Positions 40,249 through 50,774 of a stretch of DNA of 64,000 nucleotides are shown in pieces. The notes under the pieces are model-generated. The model searched no databases and was not told the origin of the DNA. It saw only the letters and a list, made by a program, of their open reading frames with translations. Location: the NCBI RefSeq assembly GCF_014649915.1, contig NZ_BMTY01000004.1:293927-357926 (forward strand), given 5' to 3'. Every line of letters begins with the position of its first letter. The stretch's first letter is position 1. A program made the translations under genes and the position numbers. This stretch comes from Streptomyces toxytricini (GTDB lineage: Bacteria > Actinomycetota > Actinomycetes > Streptomycetales > Streptomycetaceae).

Positions 40249-41361
40249 TCAGTGCTCGCTGTCCAGGTGGGCCATCTGCGCGGCCGGATAGCGCTCGCCC
40301 GCGGCGGCTCCCGCCGGTATCGCCTCCTCGATCGCCGCGATGTCGGCCGCCGACAGCTCGACCTCCATGGCACCCAGTGCCTCGGTCAGCCGGTCGCGGC
40401 GGCGGGCCCCCACCAGCGGCACGATGTCCTCGCCGCGGGAGAGCACCCAGGCGATGGCGGTCTGGGCCACGCTGACGCCCTTGCCGTCGGCCACCTTGCG
40501 CAGGGCCTCGACGAGGTCCAGGTTGCGGTCGAGGTTCTCGCCCTGGAAGCGGGGGCTCATCCCGCGGAAGTCGCCCGGGGCCAGCTCACGGTCGCGCGTG
40601 AAGTGCCCGCTGATCAGGCCGCGGGAGAGGACCCCGTACGCCGTGACGCCCATGCCGAGTTCCCGGGCGGTCGGCAGGATCTCCCGCTCGATCCCGCGGG
40701 ACATCAGCGAGTACTCGATCTGCAGGTCCGCGACGGGTGCCACGGCCGCGGCCCGGCGCAGGGTGTCCGCCCCGACCTCCGACAGGCCGATGTGCCGCAC
40801 GTGTCCCGCGTCGACGGCCTCGGCGATCGCGCCGACCGTTTCCTCGATCGGCACCGCCGGGTCGACACGGGCGATCCGGTAGATGTCGATGTGGTCCCGG
40901 CCCAACCGCTGCAACGAGTAGGCGAGGAAGTTCCGCACGGCCTCGGGGCGGCCGTCGTACCCGGTGAAGCCGCCTTCGACCGTCCGCAGCGCGCCGAACT
41001 TCACGCTGGTCAGGGCCCGCTCCCGCGCGGCCGCGGGGGCGGTGCGCAGGGCTTCGGCGATCAGCAGCTCGTTGTGGCCCATGCCGTAGAAGTCGCCCGT
41101 GTCCAGCAGGGTCACCCCGGCGTCGAGCGCGGCGTGGATCGTCGCCACCGACTCGCCGCGGTCGGCCTCCCCGTACAGCGCGGACATCCCCATGCAGCCC
41201 AGCCCCAGCGGGAAGACGGCGGGCCCGGTCGAGCCGAGGGACCGCACGGGCCGGCCGGAGGCGTCGGCCGAGGCAGCCGCGGCAACCGCCGCCGTGTTCA
41301 CCGCGCTCGTCGCGGTCCCAGCGCTCGTCGTGGTCGTGGAAGTGCTCTGGTTCGTCGTCAT
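40249..41361 (-). CDS. Aldo/keto reductase
   Basis: 370 residues starting MTTNQSTSTTTTSAGTATS, a Ser/Thr/Ala-rich unstructured lead of ~45 residues before the barrel. The (beta/alpha)8 reductase uses NADPH: LGLGCMGMSALYG, catalytic Asp/Tyr in LLDTGDFYGMGHNELL, Lys in TSVKFGALR, and a C-terminal cofactor-binding part with AIAWVLSRGEDIVPLVGARRRDRLTEALGAM. The usual catalytic His (xxHRVDP) reads IARVDP, i.e. Ala, as in a subset of YakC-like reductases. ATG 41361 is the nearest good start. First gene of an operon with the TetR gene, so the regulator probably senses a substrate. Confidence 0.9.
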   Translation of the reverse strand: MTTNQSTSTTTTSAGTATSAVNTAAVAAAASADASGRPVRSLGSTGPAVFPLGLGCMGMSALYGEADRGESVATIHAALDAGVTLLDTGDFYGMGHNELLIAEALRTAPAAARERALTSVKFGALRTVEGGFTGYDGRPEAVRNFLAYSLQRLGRDHIDIYRIARVDPAVPIEETVGAIAEAVDAGHVRHIGLSEVGADTLRRAAAVAPVADLQIEYSLMSRGIEREILPTARELGMGVTAYGVLSRGLISGHFTRDRELAPGDFRGMSPRFQGENLDRNLDLVEALRKVADGKGVSVAQTAIAWVLSRGEDIVPLVGARRRDRLTEALGAMEVELSAADIAAIEEAIPAGAAAGERYPAAQMAHLDSEH

Positions 41362-41380
41362 GCATACGAAGATGACATGA

Positions 41381-41410
41381 CGGGTGACAGATTTCAATAT
41401 CTGTCACCCG
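41381..41410. promoter_or_regulatory. Perfect palindrome operator upstream of aldo/keto reductase-TetR operon
   Basis: CGGGTGACAGAT (41381-41392) and ATCTGTCACCCG (41399-41410) are perfect 12-bp inverted arms around TTCAAT. The site lies 20-49 bp before the reductase start and 41 bp before dusB. It is the expected form of a TetR-type operator, and either divergent promoter could be controlled. Confidence 0.75.
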
Positions 41411-41450
41411 TATCGGCGACGTGCGGGCCGGCTGGGCGACAATGGGGGGC

Positions 41451-42593
41451 ATGACCACGCTCCCCCCGCCCCTCGCGATCGGCCCGCACACCGTGCAGCC
41501 CCCCGTGGTGCTCGCACCCATGGCCGGCATCACCAACGCCCCGTTCCGCACGCTCTGCCGCGACTTCAGCGGCGGCAAGGGGCTGTTCGTCAGCGAGATG
41601 ATCACCACGCGGGCGCTGGTCGAGCGCAACGACAAGACCATGCAGCTGATCCGCTTCGACGAGTCCGAGAAGCCCCGCTCGATCCAGCTGTACGGGGTCG
41701 ACCCCGCCACGGTCGGCAAGGCGGTCCGAATGATCGTCGAAGAGGACCGCGCCGACCACATCGACCTGAACTTCGGCTGCCCCGTCCCCAAGATCACCCG
41801 CAAGGGCGGCGGCTCCGCCCTCCCCTACAAGCGGAACCTGCTGCGCGCCATCCTGCGCGAGGCGGTCGCCGGCGCCGGTGACACGCCGGTCACCATGAAG
41901 ATGCGCAAGGGCATCGACGACGACCACCTCACCTACCTGGACGCCGGCCGCATCGCCGTGGAGGAGGGCGTCACCGCCATCGCCCTGCACGGCCGCACCA
42001 CCGCCCAGCACTACGGCGGCACCGCCGACTGGGAGGCCATCGCGCGGCTGAAGGAGCACGTCCCGGAGATCCCCGTCCTCGGCAACGGCGACATCTGGTG
42101 CGCCGAGGACGCGCTGCGCATGGTGCGCGAGACCGGCTGCGACGGCGTGGTCGTCGGGCGCGGCTGCCTGGGCCGCCCGTGGCTGTTCAACGACCTCGTC
42201 GCGGCCTTCGAGGGGCGCCCCGAGGACTACCACCGGCCCGCGCTGCGCGAGGTCGCGGCGACCATGGTCCGGCACGCCCGGCTGCTGGGGGAGTGGATCG
42301 GCGACGAGTCCCGCGGGGTGATCGACTTCCGTAAGCACGTGGCCTGGTACCTGAAGGGCTTCTCGGTCGGGTCCGAGATGCGCAAGAAGCTCGCCGTCGC
42401 CTCGTCCCTGGCGGAACTCGACGCTCATCTGAGCGAGCTCGACCTGGACCAGCCGTGGCCGGAGGGTGCGGACGGCCCGCGGGGCCGCACGTCCGGAAAC
42501 AACCGGGTTGTCCTCCCCGACGGCTGGTTGAAGGACCCGTACGACTGCGCCGGTGTGACCGAGGACGCCGAACTGGACACGTCCGGAGGGTGA
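41451..42593 (+). CDS. dusB: tRNA-dihydrouridine synthase
   Basis: 380 residues. FMN-dependent Dus enzymes reduce uridines in tRNA D-loops. VVLAPMAGITNAPFRTLCRDF, IDLNFGCPVPKITRKGGGSAL (catalytic Cys in the NxGCP loop), VTMKMRKGID, IALHGRTTAQHYGGTADWEAI and VLGNGDIWCAEDALRMV (FMN phosphate) are standard. The C-terminal recognition domain (EGRPEDYHRPALREVAATMVRHARLLGEWIGDE...VIDFRKHVAWYLKGF) completes it. ATG 41451 (MTTLPPPLAIGPH). The ~35-residue extension beyond LDQPWPEGADGPRG is variable. Divergent from the reductase-TetR operon. Confidence 0.93.
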   Translation: MTTLPPPLAIGPHTVQPPVVLAPMAGITNAPFRTLCRDFSGGKGLFVSEMITTRALVERNDKTMQLIRFDESEKPRSIQLYGVDPATVGKAVRMIVEEDRADHIDLNFGCPVPKITRKGGGSALPYKRNLLRAILREAVAGAGDTPVTMKMRKGIDDDHLTYLDAGRIAVEEGVTAIALHGRTTAQHYGGTADWEAIARLKEHVPEIPVLGNGDIWCAEDALRMVRETGCDGVVVGRGCLGRPWLFNDLVAAFEGRPEDYHRPALREVAATMVRHARLLGEWIGDESRGVIDFRKHVAWYLKGFSVGSEMRKKLAVASSLAELDAHLSELDLDQPWPEGADGPRGRTSGNNRVVLPDGWLKDPYDCAGVTEDAELDTSGG

Positions 42594-42650
42594 GAACCAG
42601 CTGACAAACTATGCCGTCGGCGGCGTGACATACGCCACGCATGGGTGGGG

Positions 42651-42670
42651 TTGCGCTCACATGAGCGCAA
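42651..42670. promoter_or_regulatory. Perfect palindrome TTGCGCTC-N4-GAGCGCAA
   Basis: TTGCGCTC (42651-42658), ACAT, GAGCGCAA (42663-42670). A second related dyad lies exactly 100 bp downstream, with another GCGCAA half-site between them. A symmetric operator is likely, but the cognate regulator is not recognised. Confidence 0.6.
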
Positions 42671-42689
42671 AAATCACGGCTAAGACTTC

Positions 42690-42722
42690 CAAAGGGTGGC
42701 ACTGGGTGCCACCCTTTGTTTG
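42690..42722 (+). terminator. Rho-independent terminator upstream of ppdK
   Basis: CAAAGGGTGGCAC (42690-42702) pairs with GTGCCACCCTTTG (42705-42717), followed by TTTG. It lies 97 bp after the dusB stop and between the two palindromes, so it could be a dusB terminator or a ppdK attenuator. Confidence 0.75.
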
Positions 42723-42750
42723 TTCAACTCTTGAACGCAAATGTATCGAT

Positions 42751-42770
42751 GATCGCTCATCCGAGCGCAA
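42751..42770. promoter_or_regulatory. Second dyad GATCGCTC-N4-GAGCGCAA
   Basis: GATCGCTC (42751-42758), ATCC, GAGCGCAA (42763-42770). It shares the GCTC-N4-GAGC core and the GCGCAA right arm with the site at 42651, at identical phase 100 bp away. Confidence 0.55.
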
Positions 42771-42969
42771 ACAGGCCTCGGTGGGGCCCCTCCCCTTCGG
42801 GAGGTGAACGCTCTTCGTATGTTCGGGCTACCCATCGGTTACTTTCGATCTGGTGGCGAGCGGGTGGTTACAGGCTCATGACGGCCAAGTGGACGTACCC
42901 AGAAGCCTTCGATCTGGGTATGTTCCTCGCCGTCAGGGCAGCCACCGAGTCCTCGAGGAGTCGAGACCC

Positions 42970-45678
<2,709 letters not shown>

Positions 45679-45713
45679 CCCGCCCGGCCCCCCAAGGGCC
45701 GCCTGAAGACCGT

Positions 45714-45764
45714 CCGCCTGCCCCCGGGTTCCCTGACCCCCGAGGGCAGGCGGGCAATTCTTTT
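45714..45764 (+). terminator. Rho-independent terminator after ppdK
   Basis: CCGCCTGCCC (45714-45723) pairs with GGGCAGGCGG (45744-45753), followed by GCAATTCTTTT. It begins 35 bp after the ppdK stop. Confidence 0.85.
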
Positions 45765-45789
45765 GGCGTTCAACAAATCCTTACGCCAG

Positions 45790-45825
45790 CAGGCGGTGGA
45801 CGGATCCCCACCCGTCCACCGCCTG
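45790..45825. terminator. Second hairpin downstream of ppdK
   Basis: CAGGCGGTGGACGG (45790-45803) pairs with CCGTCCACCGCCTG (45812-45825), perfect over 14 bp, without a T-run on the plus strand. A backup terminator is possible, or the first member of the folded block that follows. Confidence 0.55.
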
Positions 45826-45832
45826 CCGGCAA

Positions 45833-45939
45833 TCCGCCAGGCACGTCGGCGCTTCCCGGTGCGACCGACCGCCAGGCCCCGCAAAGCCCCCCACGGCCTT
45901 CACGGAGCGTTTCGGTCGCGCCGGAGTGTGCCTGGCGGA
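45833..45939. other. Nested inverted repeat, possible structured RNA
   Basis: TCCGCCAGGCAC (45833-45844) is the exact complement of GTGCCTGGCGGA (45928-45939). Inside it, GCGACCG (~45863-45869) pairs with CGGTCGC near 45913-45919. That gives a two-tier stem ~107 nt long with no coding frame I trust. It could be a leader RNA, small RNA or palindromic element. The intergenic region is 45679-46069. Confidence 0.5.
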
Positions 45940-45955
45940 GTACAGCATTTCGGTT

Positions 45956-46007
45956 GTCACGCCCTCGCCGAAAGGGGTTTCAACTGTGGCCGAAAGGGCG
46001 TGGTGAC
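45956..46007. promoter_or_regulatory. Long inverted repeat upstream of winged-helix regulator
   Basis: GTCACGCCCT (45956-45965) pairs with AGGGCGTGGTGAC (45995-46007), 10 of 13 with a short bulge. The loop has two CCGAAAG direct repeats (45968 and 45990). It ends 63 bp before the regulator's start, a common place for an autoregulatory operator. Confidence 0.5.
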
Positions 46008-46069
46008 GTCGTGTGACGGCGTGCATACTCATGGGGCGGGGGGATTGCGGTTGCACAGGTGGGGGTTCG

Positions 46070-47128
46070 GTGCTGCGTATCCATTTCACTGGAGTGGACC
46101 TGGCACGCGTACGGATGGCAGGGCGTCCCGATGCGTTGTGGGAAACGATTCTGAGTTTTCACCGCTTAAGAGACCGGCGTGATGCACGTCTCTTCGGTGA
46201 TTGGCGTACGGAAACCCGGAGCAGGTTGAATAGTGAAACACGCTTGCTCGGCGCGCTCATACCGAGTCGCGGCTATTTCCCGGATTTCCTGACGCCCGCC
46301 GAGGGGCAGTACGGCTGGGACGTCGGCCTCGACGCGCTGCGCGGCCTGGAGCCCGAGCGGATCCGGCGGGAGCTGGCCCTGCTCGGCACCGGCGCGCGCG
46401 TGGGAGCCGCCTTCGGCATGCCGCCCGGCGCCGGCGCCTCCGGTGGCGCCGACAGCGCCGTACCGCGGCGGCTGCGGGAGCTCATGGACGACACCGAGGC
46501 GCACCTGCCGCGGCTCCTCGCCGAGCTGCGCGGCTACCACCGCGCGGCCGTGGCCCCGTACTGGACGCACATCCAGGCCCAGATCGAGGCCGAGCGGGCC
46601 GCCCGGGGCCGCGCCCTGCTCGACGGCGGGGCGGACGAGCTGCTCGCCTCGCTGCCGCCGATGCTGCGCTGGAGGGCGCCCGTCCTGGAGTGCGACTACC
46701 CCGTCGACCGCGACGTGCGGCTGTGCGGGCGCGGGCTGCTGCTCCAGCCGTCGTTCTTCTGCCGGCGCACCGCTGTCACGCTGCACGACCCGGAGCTGCC
46801 GCCGGTGCTGGTCTACCCGGCCGCGGCGCAGCTCGTCTCGGCGGCCGCCGGAAGCGAATCGATTCGCCCCCTGGAGGAGCAGCGCCAGCGGACCCTCGGC
46901 AAACTCGTCGGGCACACGCGTTCCGTCGTCCTGCGCGCCATAGGCGACGGGGCGACCACCAGCGAACTCGCCCGCCGGGCCGGTGTATCCCTTGCTTCGG
47001 CGAGCCAGCACGCGTGCGTCATGCGGGAGGCCGGGCTGGTCACCACGCTGCGCCGGGGAAATGCCGTGCTGCACACGGTGACGCCCCTCGGGGCCGCGCT
47101 CCTCAAGGGCGGCGCGGTCGCCTCTTAG
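46070..47128 (+). CDS. ArsR-like winged-helix transcriptional regulator (large form)
   Basis: 352 residues from GTG 46070 (VLRIHFTGVDLARVRMAG), although upstream starts in the same frame exist. The last ~80 residues are an ArsR/MarR-type winged helix: HTRSVVLRAIGDGATTSELARRAGVSLASASQHACVMREAGLVTTLRRGNAVLHTVTPLGAALL. The long N-terminal region (~270 residues) resembles the DUF5937-type sensor found in many streptomycete regulators (PDALWETILSFHRLRDRRD, ALIPSRGYFPDFLTP, GWDVGLDALRGLEPERIRRELALL). The ligand is unknown. Two strong inverted repeats lie just upstream. Confidence 0.85.
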   Translation: MLRIHFTGVDLARVRMAGRPDALWETILSFHRLRDRRDARLFGDWRTETRSRLNSETRLLGALIPSRGYFPDFLTPAEGQYGWDVGLDALRGLEPERIRRELALLGTGARVGAAFGMPPGAGASGGADSAVPRRLRELMDDTEAHLPRLLAELRGYHRAAVAPYWTHIQAQIEAERAARGRALLDGGADELLASLPPMLRWRAPVLECDYPVDRDVRLCGRGLLLQPSFFCRRTAVTLHDPELPPVLVYPAAAQLVSAAAGSESIRPLEEQRQRTLGKLVGHTRSVVLRAIGDGATTSELARRAGVSLASASQHACVMREAGLVTTLRRGNAVLHTVTPLGAALLKGGAVAS

Positions 47129-47455
47129 CGGGCGCGAGTGCCCGGGCCGCGGACCGCCGCGGTCCGGGGCGGGGCGCCTTACCGCCCCCCGGACACCGAT
47201 TTCCGCGGGGCTGCGTTCGGATACCGGCGTGCGGCCGGTCTCCAGGGGGCGATTTCCGGACACTCGGGCCGGTGGCCCGCAGCGCCACCGCGCCGGGGCG
47301 CGGTCGCCGCCCGGCAGCGGTGCGTGACCGGCCGGCGGCCCCGCGGACGGTCGGAAAAAAATCCCCTGGAGGGCGATGAGTTTCCCGCGGCCCCCCGGTC
47401 CACCTTCCGACGGCGCCGGACAGGCCGCGCGCCGCACGAGGGAAGAGGAACCGCG
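47129..47455. other. Intergenic region before VOC gene
   Basis: 327 bp. Contains G/C-rich short hairpins (e.g. GGACCGCCGCGGTCC near 47153) that may end the regulator's transcript, and a seven-A run at 47355-47361, unusual in this genome. The VOC reading frame stays open upstream but without family sequence. Nothing further seen. Confidence 0.4.
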
Positions 47456-47863
47456 ATGCCCGCCACCATGATCTTCGTGAACCTGCCGGTCAAGGACCTC
47501 GACGCGGCCAAGGCCTTCTGGGAGAAGGTCGGCTACTCCTGCAACCCGCAGTTCAGCGACGACCGCGGCGCCTGTCTGGTGATCAGCGACACGATCTACG
47601 CCATGCTGCTGACCGAGGCCCGCTTCAAGGAGTTCACCCACAAGGCGATCACGGACACCTCCACCAGCACCGAGGCGCTGCTCTGCCTGAGCGCCGGCAG
47701 CCGCGACGAGGTCGACGCCCTCGTCGGCGCCGCCCTCGCCGCGGGGGCCTCCGAGCCGCGCCCCGCCCAGGACCACGGCTTCATGTACGGCCGGGCCTTC
47801 GAGGACCTCGACGGCCACACCTGGGAGATCGTGTGGATGGACCCGGCCGCCGTCCAGGGGTGA
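47456..47863 (+). CDS. VOC-superfamily (glyoxalase-like) protein
   Basis: 135 residues starting MPATMIFVNLPVKDLDAAKAFWEKVGYSCNPQFSDDRGACLVISDTIYAMLL. The split betaalphabetabetabeta modules, with HKAITDTSTSTEALLCLS and DHGFMYGRAFEDLDGHTWEIVWMDP, match VOC proteins of the PhnB/lactoylglutathione-lyase-like group. Metal positions are partly present (His in DGHTWE, Glu). Activity unknown. GGAAGAGGAA precedes the ATG. It converges with nirD, 15 bp away. Confidence 0.88.
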   Translation: MPATMIFVNLPVKDLDAAKAFWEKVGYSCNPQFSDDRGACLVISDTIYAMLLTEARFKEFTHKAITDTSTSTEALLCLSAGSRDEVDALVGAALAAGASEPRPAQDHGFMYGRAFEDLDGHTWEIVWMDPAAVQG

Positions 47864-47878
47864 GACGGGAGGCGGCGC

Positions 47879-48226
47879 TCAGGCGACGGCGGTGGAGGTG
47901 GCGGCGGTCCGCACCGGGTAGGTCCGGACCGCCACCTCCTCGTCGTCCAGGCACCGGCCCGTCTCCAGGTCGAAGCGCTGCTTCAGCAGCGGCGAGGCCA
48001 CGAACGGCCTGCCCTCCACGCAGCCGACCAGCCCCCGGGAGAGCACCGACGCCCCCGTGAACGGGTCCCGGTTGTCGACGGCGTACGTCCACCCCGAGCG
48101 GCCGAGGAACACCGCGGCCTGGCCCCCGTCGGGCAGCAGCACCGCCACCCCCCGCCCGGGCGTCATCTCGGAGAGCTCGCACACCGTCAGCCAGCCCTCG
48201 TCCACCTTCAGTTCCACGGTCATCAT
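47879..48226 (-). CDS. nirD: Nitrite reductase (NADH) small subunit
   Basis: 115 residues. NirD is the Rieske-fold small subunit of assimilatory NADH nitrite reductase. VCELSEMTPGRGVAVLLPDGGQAAVFL, YAVDNRDPFTGASVLSRGLVGCVEGRPFVASPLLKQRFDLETGRCLDD match the family. It lacks the Rieske Cys/His cluster ligands, which is normal for NirD. Its ATG overlaps the nirB TGA (ATGA at 48226-48223), with GGAGG upstream, so it is last in the operon. Confidence 0.93.
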   Translation of the reverse strand: MMTVELKVDEGWLTVCELSEMTPGRGVAVLLPDGGQAAVFLGRSGWTYAVDNRDPFTGASVLSRGLVGCVEGRPFVASPLLKQRFDLETGRCLDDEEVAVRTYPVRTAATSTAVA

Positions 48227-50772
48227 CGGGTGCCTCCCACAACTTCCAGCGGCAGCTGCCGGTCCAGTACGGCCAGGTCGGGCTTGACCTGGTCGCGCTC
48301 GGGCACGAACCGGACCGTGGGGTCCGGGGCTCCGGGCGCGTTGACGAACGAGACGAACCGGCGCAGCCGCTCGGGGTCCTCCAGCGTCTCGGCCCATTCG
48401 TCGCGGTAGTTCGAGACGTGGTCGGCCATCAGCGCCTCCAGTTCGGCGCACAGGCCGAGCGAGTCGTGCACCACCACGTCGCGCAGATGGTCCAGGCCGC
48501 CCTCCAGCCGGTCCAGCCAGGCCGAGGTCCGCTCCAGCCGGTCCGCGGTGCGGATGTAGAACATCAGGAACCGGTCGATGAGGCGGACCAGTTCGGCGTC
48601 CGAAAGGTCCTGGGCGAGAAGGTCGGCATGGCGCGGCGTCGCCCCGCCGTTCCCGCCCACGTACAGGTTCCAGCCGTTCGCCGTCGCGATCACCCCGAAG
48701 TCCTTGCTCTGCGCCTCCGCGCACTCGCGGGCGCACCCGGACACCGCCGACTTCAGCTTGTGCGGGGCGCGCAGGCCCCGGTAGCGCAGCTCCAGGTCGA
48801 TCGCCATCCGCACGCTGTCCTGGACCCCGTAGCGGCACCAGGTCTGCCCCACGCAGGACTTCACCGTCCGCAGCGCCTTGCCGTACGCGTGCCCGGACTC
48901 GAAGCCGGCGTCCACCAGACGCGCCCAGATTCGCGGCAGCTGGTCCACGCTCGCCCCGAACAGGTCGATCCGCTGCCCGCCGGTGATCTTCGTGTACAGC
49001 CCGAACTCCCGGGCGACCTCGCCGATCACGATGAGCTTCTCCGGGCTGATCTCCCCGCCCGGGATGCGCGGCACGACCGAGTAGGAGCCGTTGCGCTGGA
49101 GGTTCGCGAGGAAGTGGTCGTTGGTGTCCTGCAGGGCGGCCTGCTCGCCGTCGAGGACGTACCCGCTGGCGCCGAGCGTCGGCGCGAGGGAGGCGATGAT
49201 CGAGCCGACGGCCGGCTTGCAGACGTCGCAGCCGTCGCTGCCGCGCGCCGAGTCCCGGCCGTGCCCGTCGAGGAGCTGCTCGTACGTGGTCAGCCGCCGG
49301 GTCCGGACGATCTCGTACAGCTCGGCGCGGGTGAAGGGGAAGCAGCCGCACAGCCCCTTGTCGGCGGAGGCGGGCAGCAGCTGGCCGATGACCTTGACGC
49401 AGCTGCCGCAGCCGGTGCCGGCCTTGGTGCACTTCTTGACCTCGGGGAGGGTGGTGCAGGCGGTGATCTCCTTCTTCGTGACGTTGTGGCACGAGCAGAT
49501 CACCGCGGAGTCGGGCAGCGCGGAGGGGCCCAGCTGCGTCGCCGGCCCGAGGCCCGCGGGCAGCACCAGCTGGTCGGGGCTGACGGGCGGCACGCTGCCG
49601 GTCAGCGGGCGCAGCAGGCCGTAGGAGTCGGCGTCGCCGACGAGGACGCCGCCGAGCAGGACGCCGTCGGGGGAGACGACGAGCTTCTTGTAGACGCCGG
49701 AGCGGGAGTCGGAGTAGACGACGTCGAGGCAGTCGGCGGTCGTGCCGTGGGCGTCGCCGAAGGAGGCCACGTCCACGCCGAGGAGCTTGAGCTTGGTCGA
49801 CAGGTCGGCTCCGGTGAACTCCTTGTCGCGGCCCAGCAGGTCCTCGGCGGCGGTCTCGGCCATCTCGTAGCCGGGGGCGACCAGCCCGTACACGCGGCCG
49901 TCGGAGGCCAGCGCGCACTCGCCGATCGCGTACACGTGCGGGTCGGAGGTGCGGCAGCGGGCGTCCACGGCGATGCCGCCGCGCTCGCCGACGGCGAGGC
50001 CGGCCTCGCGGGCCAGCTGGTCGCGGGGCCGGACGCCCGCGGAGAAGACGACGAGCTCGGTGTCGACCGTGGAGCCGTCGGACAGGAGCATGCCCCGGAC
50101 GTGCCCGTCCGGCCCGGTGAGGACTTCCTGCGTGCCGACCCCCGTGTGGACCGTCAGGCCCATCCCCTCGATGGTGCGCAGCAGGGCCGCGCCGCCGCCG
50201 TCGTCGACCTGGACCGGCATCAGGCGCGGCGCGAACTCCACGATGCGGGAGGCGAGGCCGAGGCCCTGGAGGGCGCCGGCCGCCTCCAGGCCGAGGAGCC
50301 CGCCGCCGACGACGGCGCCGGTGGTGCGGGTCCTGGCGTACTCCTCGATGGCGAGGAGGTCCTCCACGGTGCGGTACACGAAGCAGCCGGGCGCGTCCTT
50401 GCCGGGCACGGGCGGCACGAAGGGGTAGCTGCCGGTCGCCAGGACGAGCACGTCGTACGGGATCACGCTCCCGGACCGCGAGGTGACGGTGCGGGCCTCC
50501 CGGTCGATGCTCTCGGCGGGGTCGCCGAGCCGCAGGTCGATGCCGTGCTGCTCCATGAACCCGGCGGGGACCATGGACAGCTCCTCCGGGCTGGTGCCGG
50601 AGAAGTACGAGGTGAGGTGCACGCGGTCGTACGCCGGCCGGGGCTCCTCGCACAGCACGGTGATCCGGTGCGTGGCGGTGGCCCCGCGCTCGGCGAGCGC
50701 CTCCAGGTAGCGCTGGCCGACCATGCCGTGGCCGATGAGCACGATGGCGGGGGTGGGCGTGGGTGCGGCCAT
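48223..50772 (-). CDS. nirB: Nitrite reductase (NADH) large subunit
   Basis: 849 residues. NirB reduces nitrite to ammonium with six electrons. N-terminal FAD/NAD(P)H domain (VLIGHGMVGQRYLEALAERG, GGGLLGLEAAGALQG, GECA), a BFD-like [2Fe-2S] domain (CSCHNVTKKEITAC...CTKAGTGCGSCVKVIG) and C-terminal siroheme/[4Fe-4S] domain with SCVGQTWCRYGVQDS and SGCARECAEAQSKDFGVIATANGWNLYVGGNGG. All cluster motifs are intact. It follows the FAD protein by 2 bp. Siroheme would need the CbiX/SirB-type chelatase nearby. Confidence 0.96.
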   Translation of the reverse strand: MAAPTPTPAIVLIGHGMVGQRYLEALAERGATATHRITVLCEEPRPAYDRVHLTSYFSGTSPEELSMVPAGFMEQHGIDLRLGDPAESIDREARTVTSRSGSVIPYDVLVLATGSYPFVPPVPGKDAPGCFVYRTVEDLLAIEEYARTRTTGAVVGGGLLGLEAAGALQGLGLASRIVEFAPRLMPVQVDDGGGAALLRTIEGMGLTVHTGVGTQEVLTGPDGHVRGMLLSDGSTVDTELVVFSAGVRPRDQLAREAGLAVGERGGIAVDARCRTSDPHVYAIGECALASDGRVYGLVAPGYEMAETAAEDLLGRDKEFTGADLSTKLKLLGVDVASFGDAHGTTADCLDVVYSDSRSGVYKKLVVSPDGVLLGGVLVGDADSYGLLRPLTGSVPPVSPDQLVLPAGLGPATQLGPSALPDSAVICSCHNVTKKEITACTTLPEVKKCTKAGTGCGSCVKVIGQLLPASADKGLCGCFPFTRAELYEIVRTRRLTTYEQLLDGHGRDSARGSDGCDVCKPAVGSIIASLAPTLGASGYVLDGEQAALQDTNDHFLANLQRNGSYSVVPRIPGGEISPEKLIVIGEVAREFGLYTKITGGQRIDLFGASVDQLPRIWARLVDAGFESGHAYGKALRTVKSCVGQTWCRYGVQDSVRMAIDLELRYRGLRAPHKLKSAVSGCARECAEAQSKDFGVIATANGWNLYVGGNGGATPRHADLLAQDLSDAELVRLIDRFLMFYIRTADRLERTSAWLDRLEGGLDHLRDVVVHDSLGLCAELEALMADHVSNYRDEWAETLEDPERLRRFVSFVNAPGAPDPTVRFVPERDQVKPDLAVLDRQLPLEVVGGTR

Positions 50773-50774
50773 GA

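Larger units (their letters stand above)
42594..42969. other. Intergenic region dusB-ppdK: palindromes and a terminator
   Basis: 376 bp, noticeably A+T-rich. It contains two GCTC-N4-GAGC palindromes, a terminator hairpin and other GCGCAA half-sites, listed separately. The end of this stretch (~42,860-42,970) is leader-like, with CGAGGAGTCGAG before the GTG. Confidence 0.6.

Noticed and set aside
47138..47455. Upstream extension of the VOC reading frame
   Set aside because: Open but Arg/Gly/Ala-rich and unlike VOC proteins; GGAAGAGGAA before 47456 decides the start.
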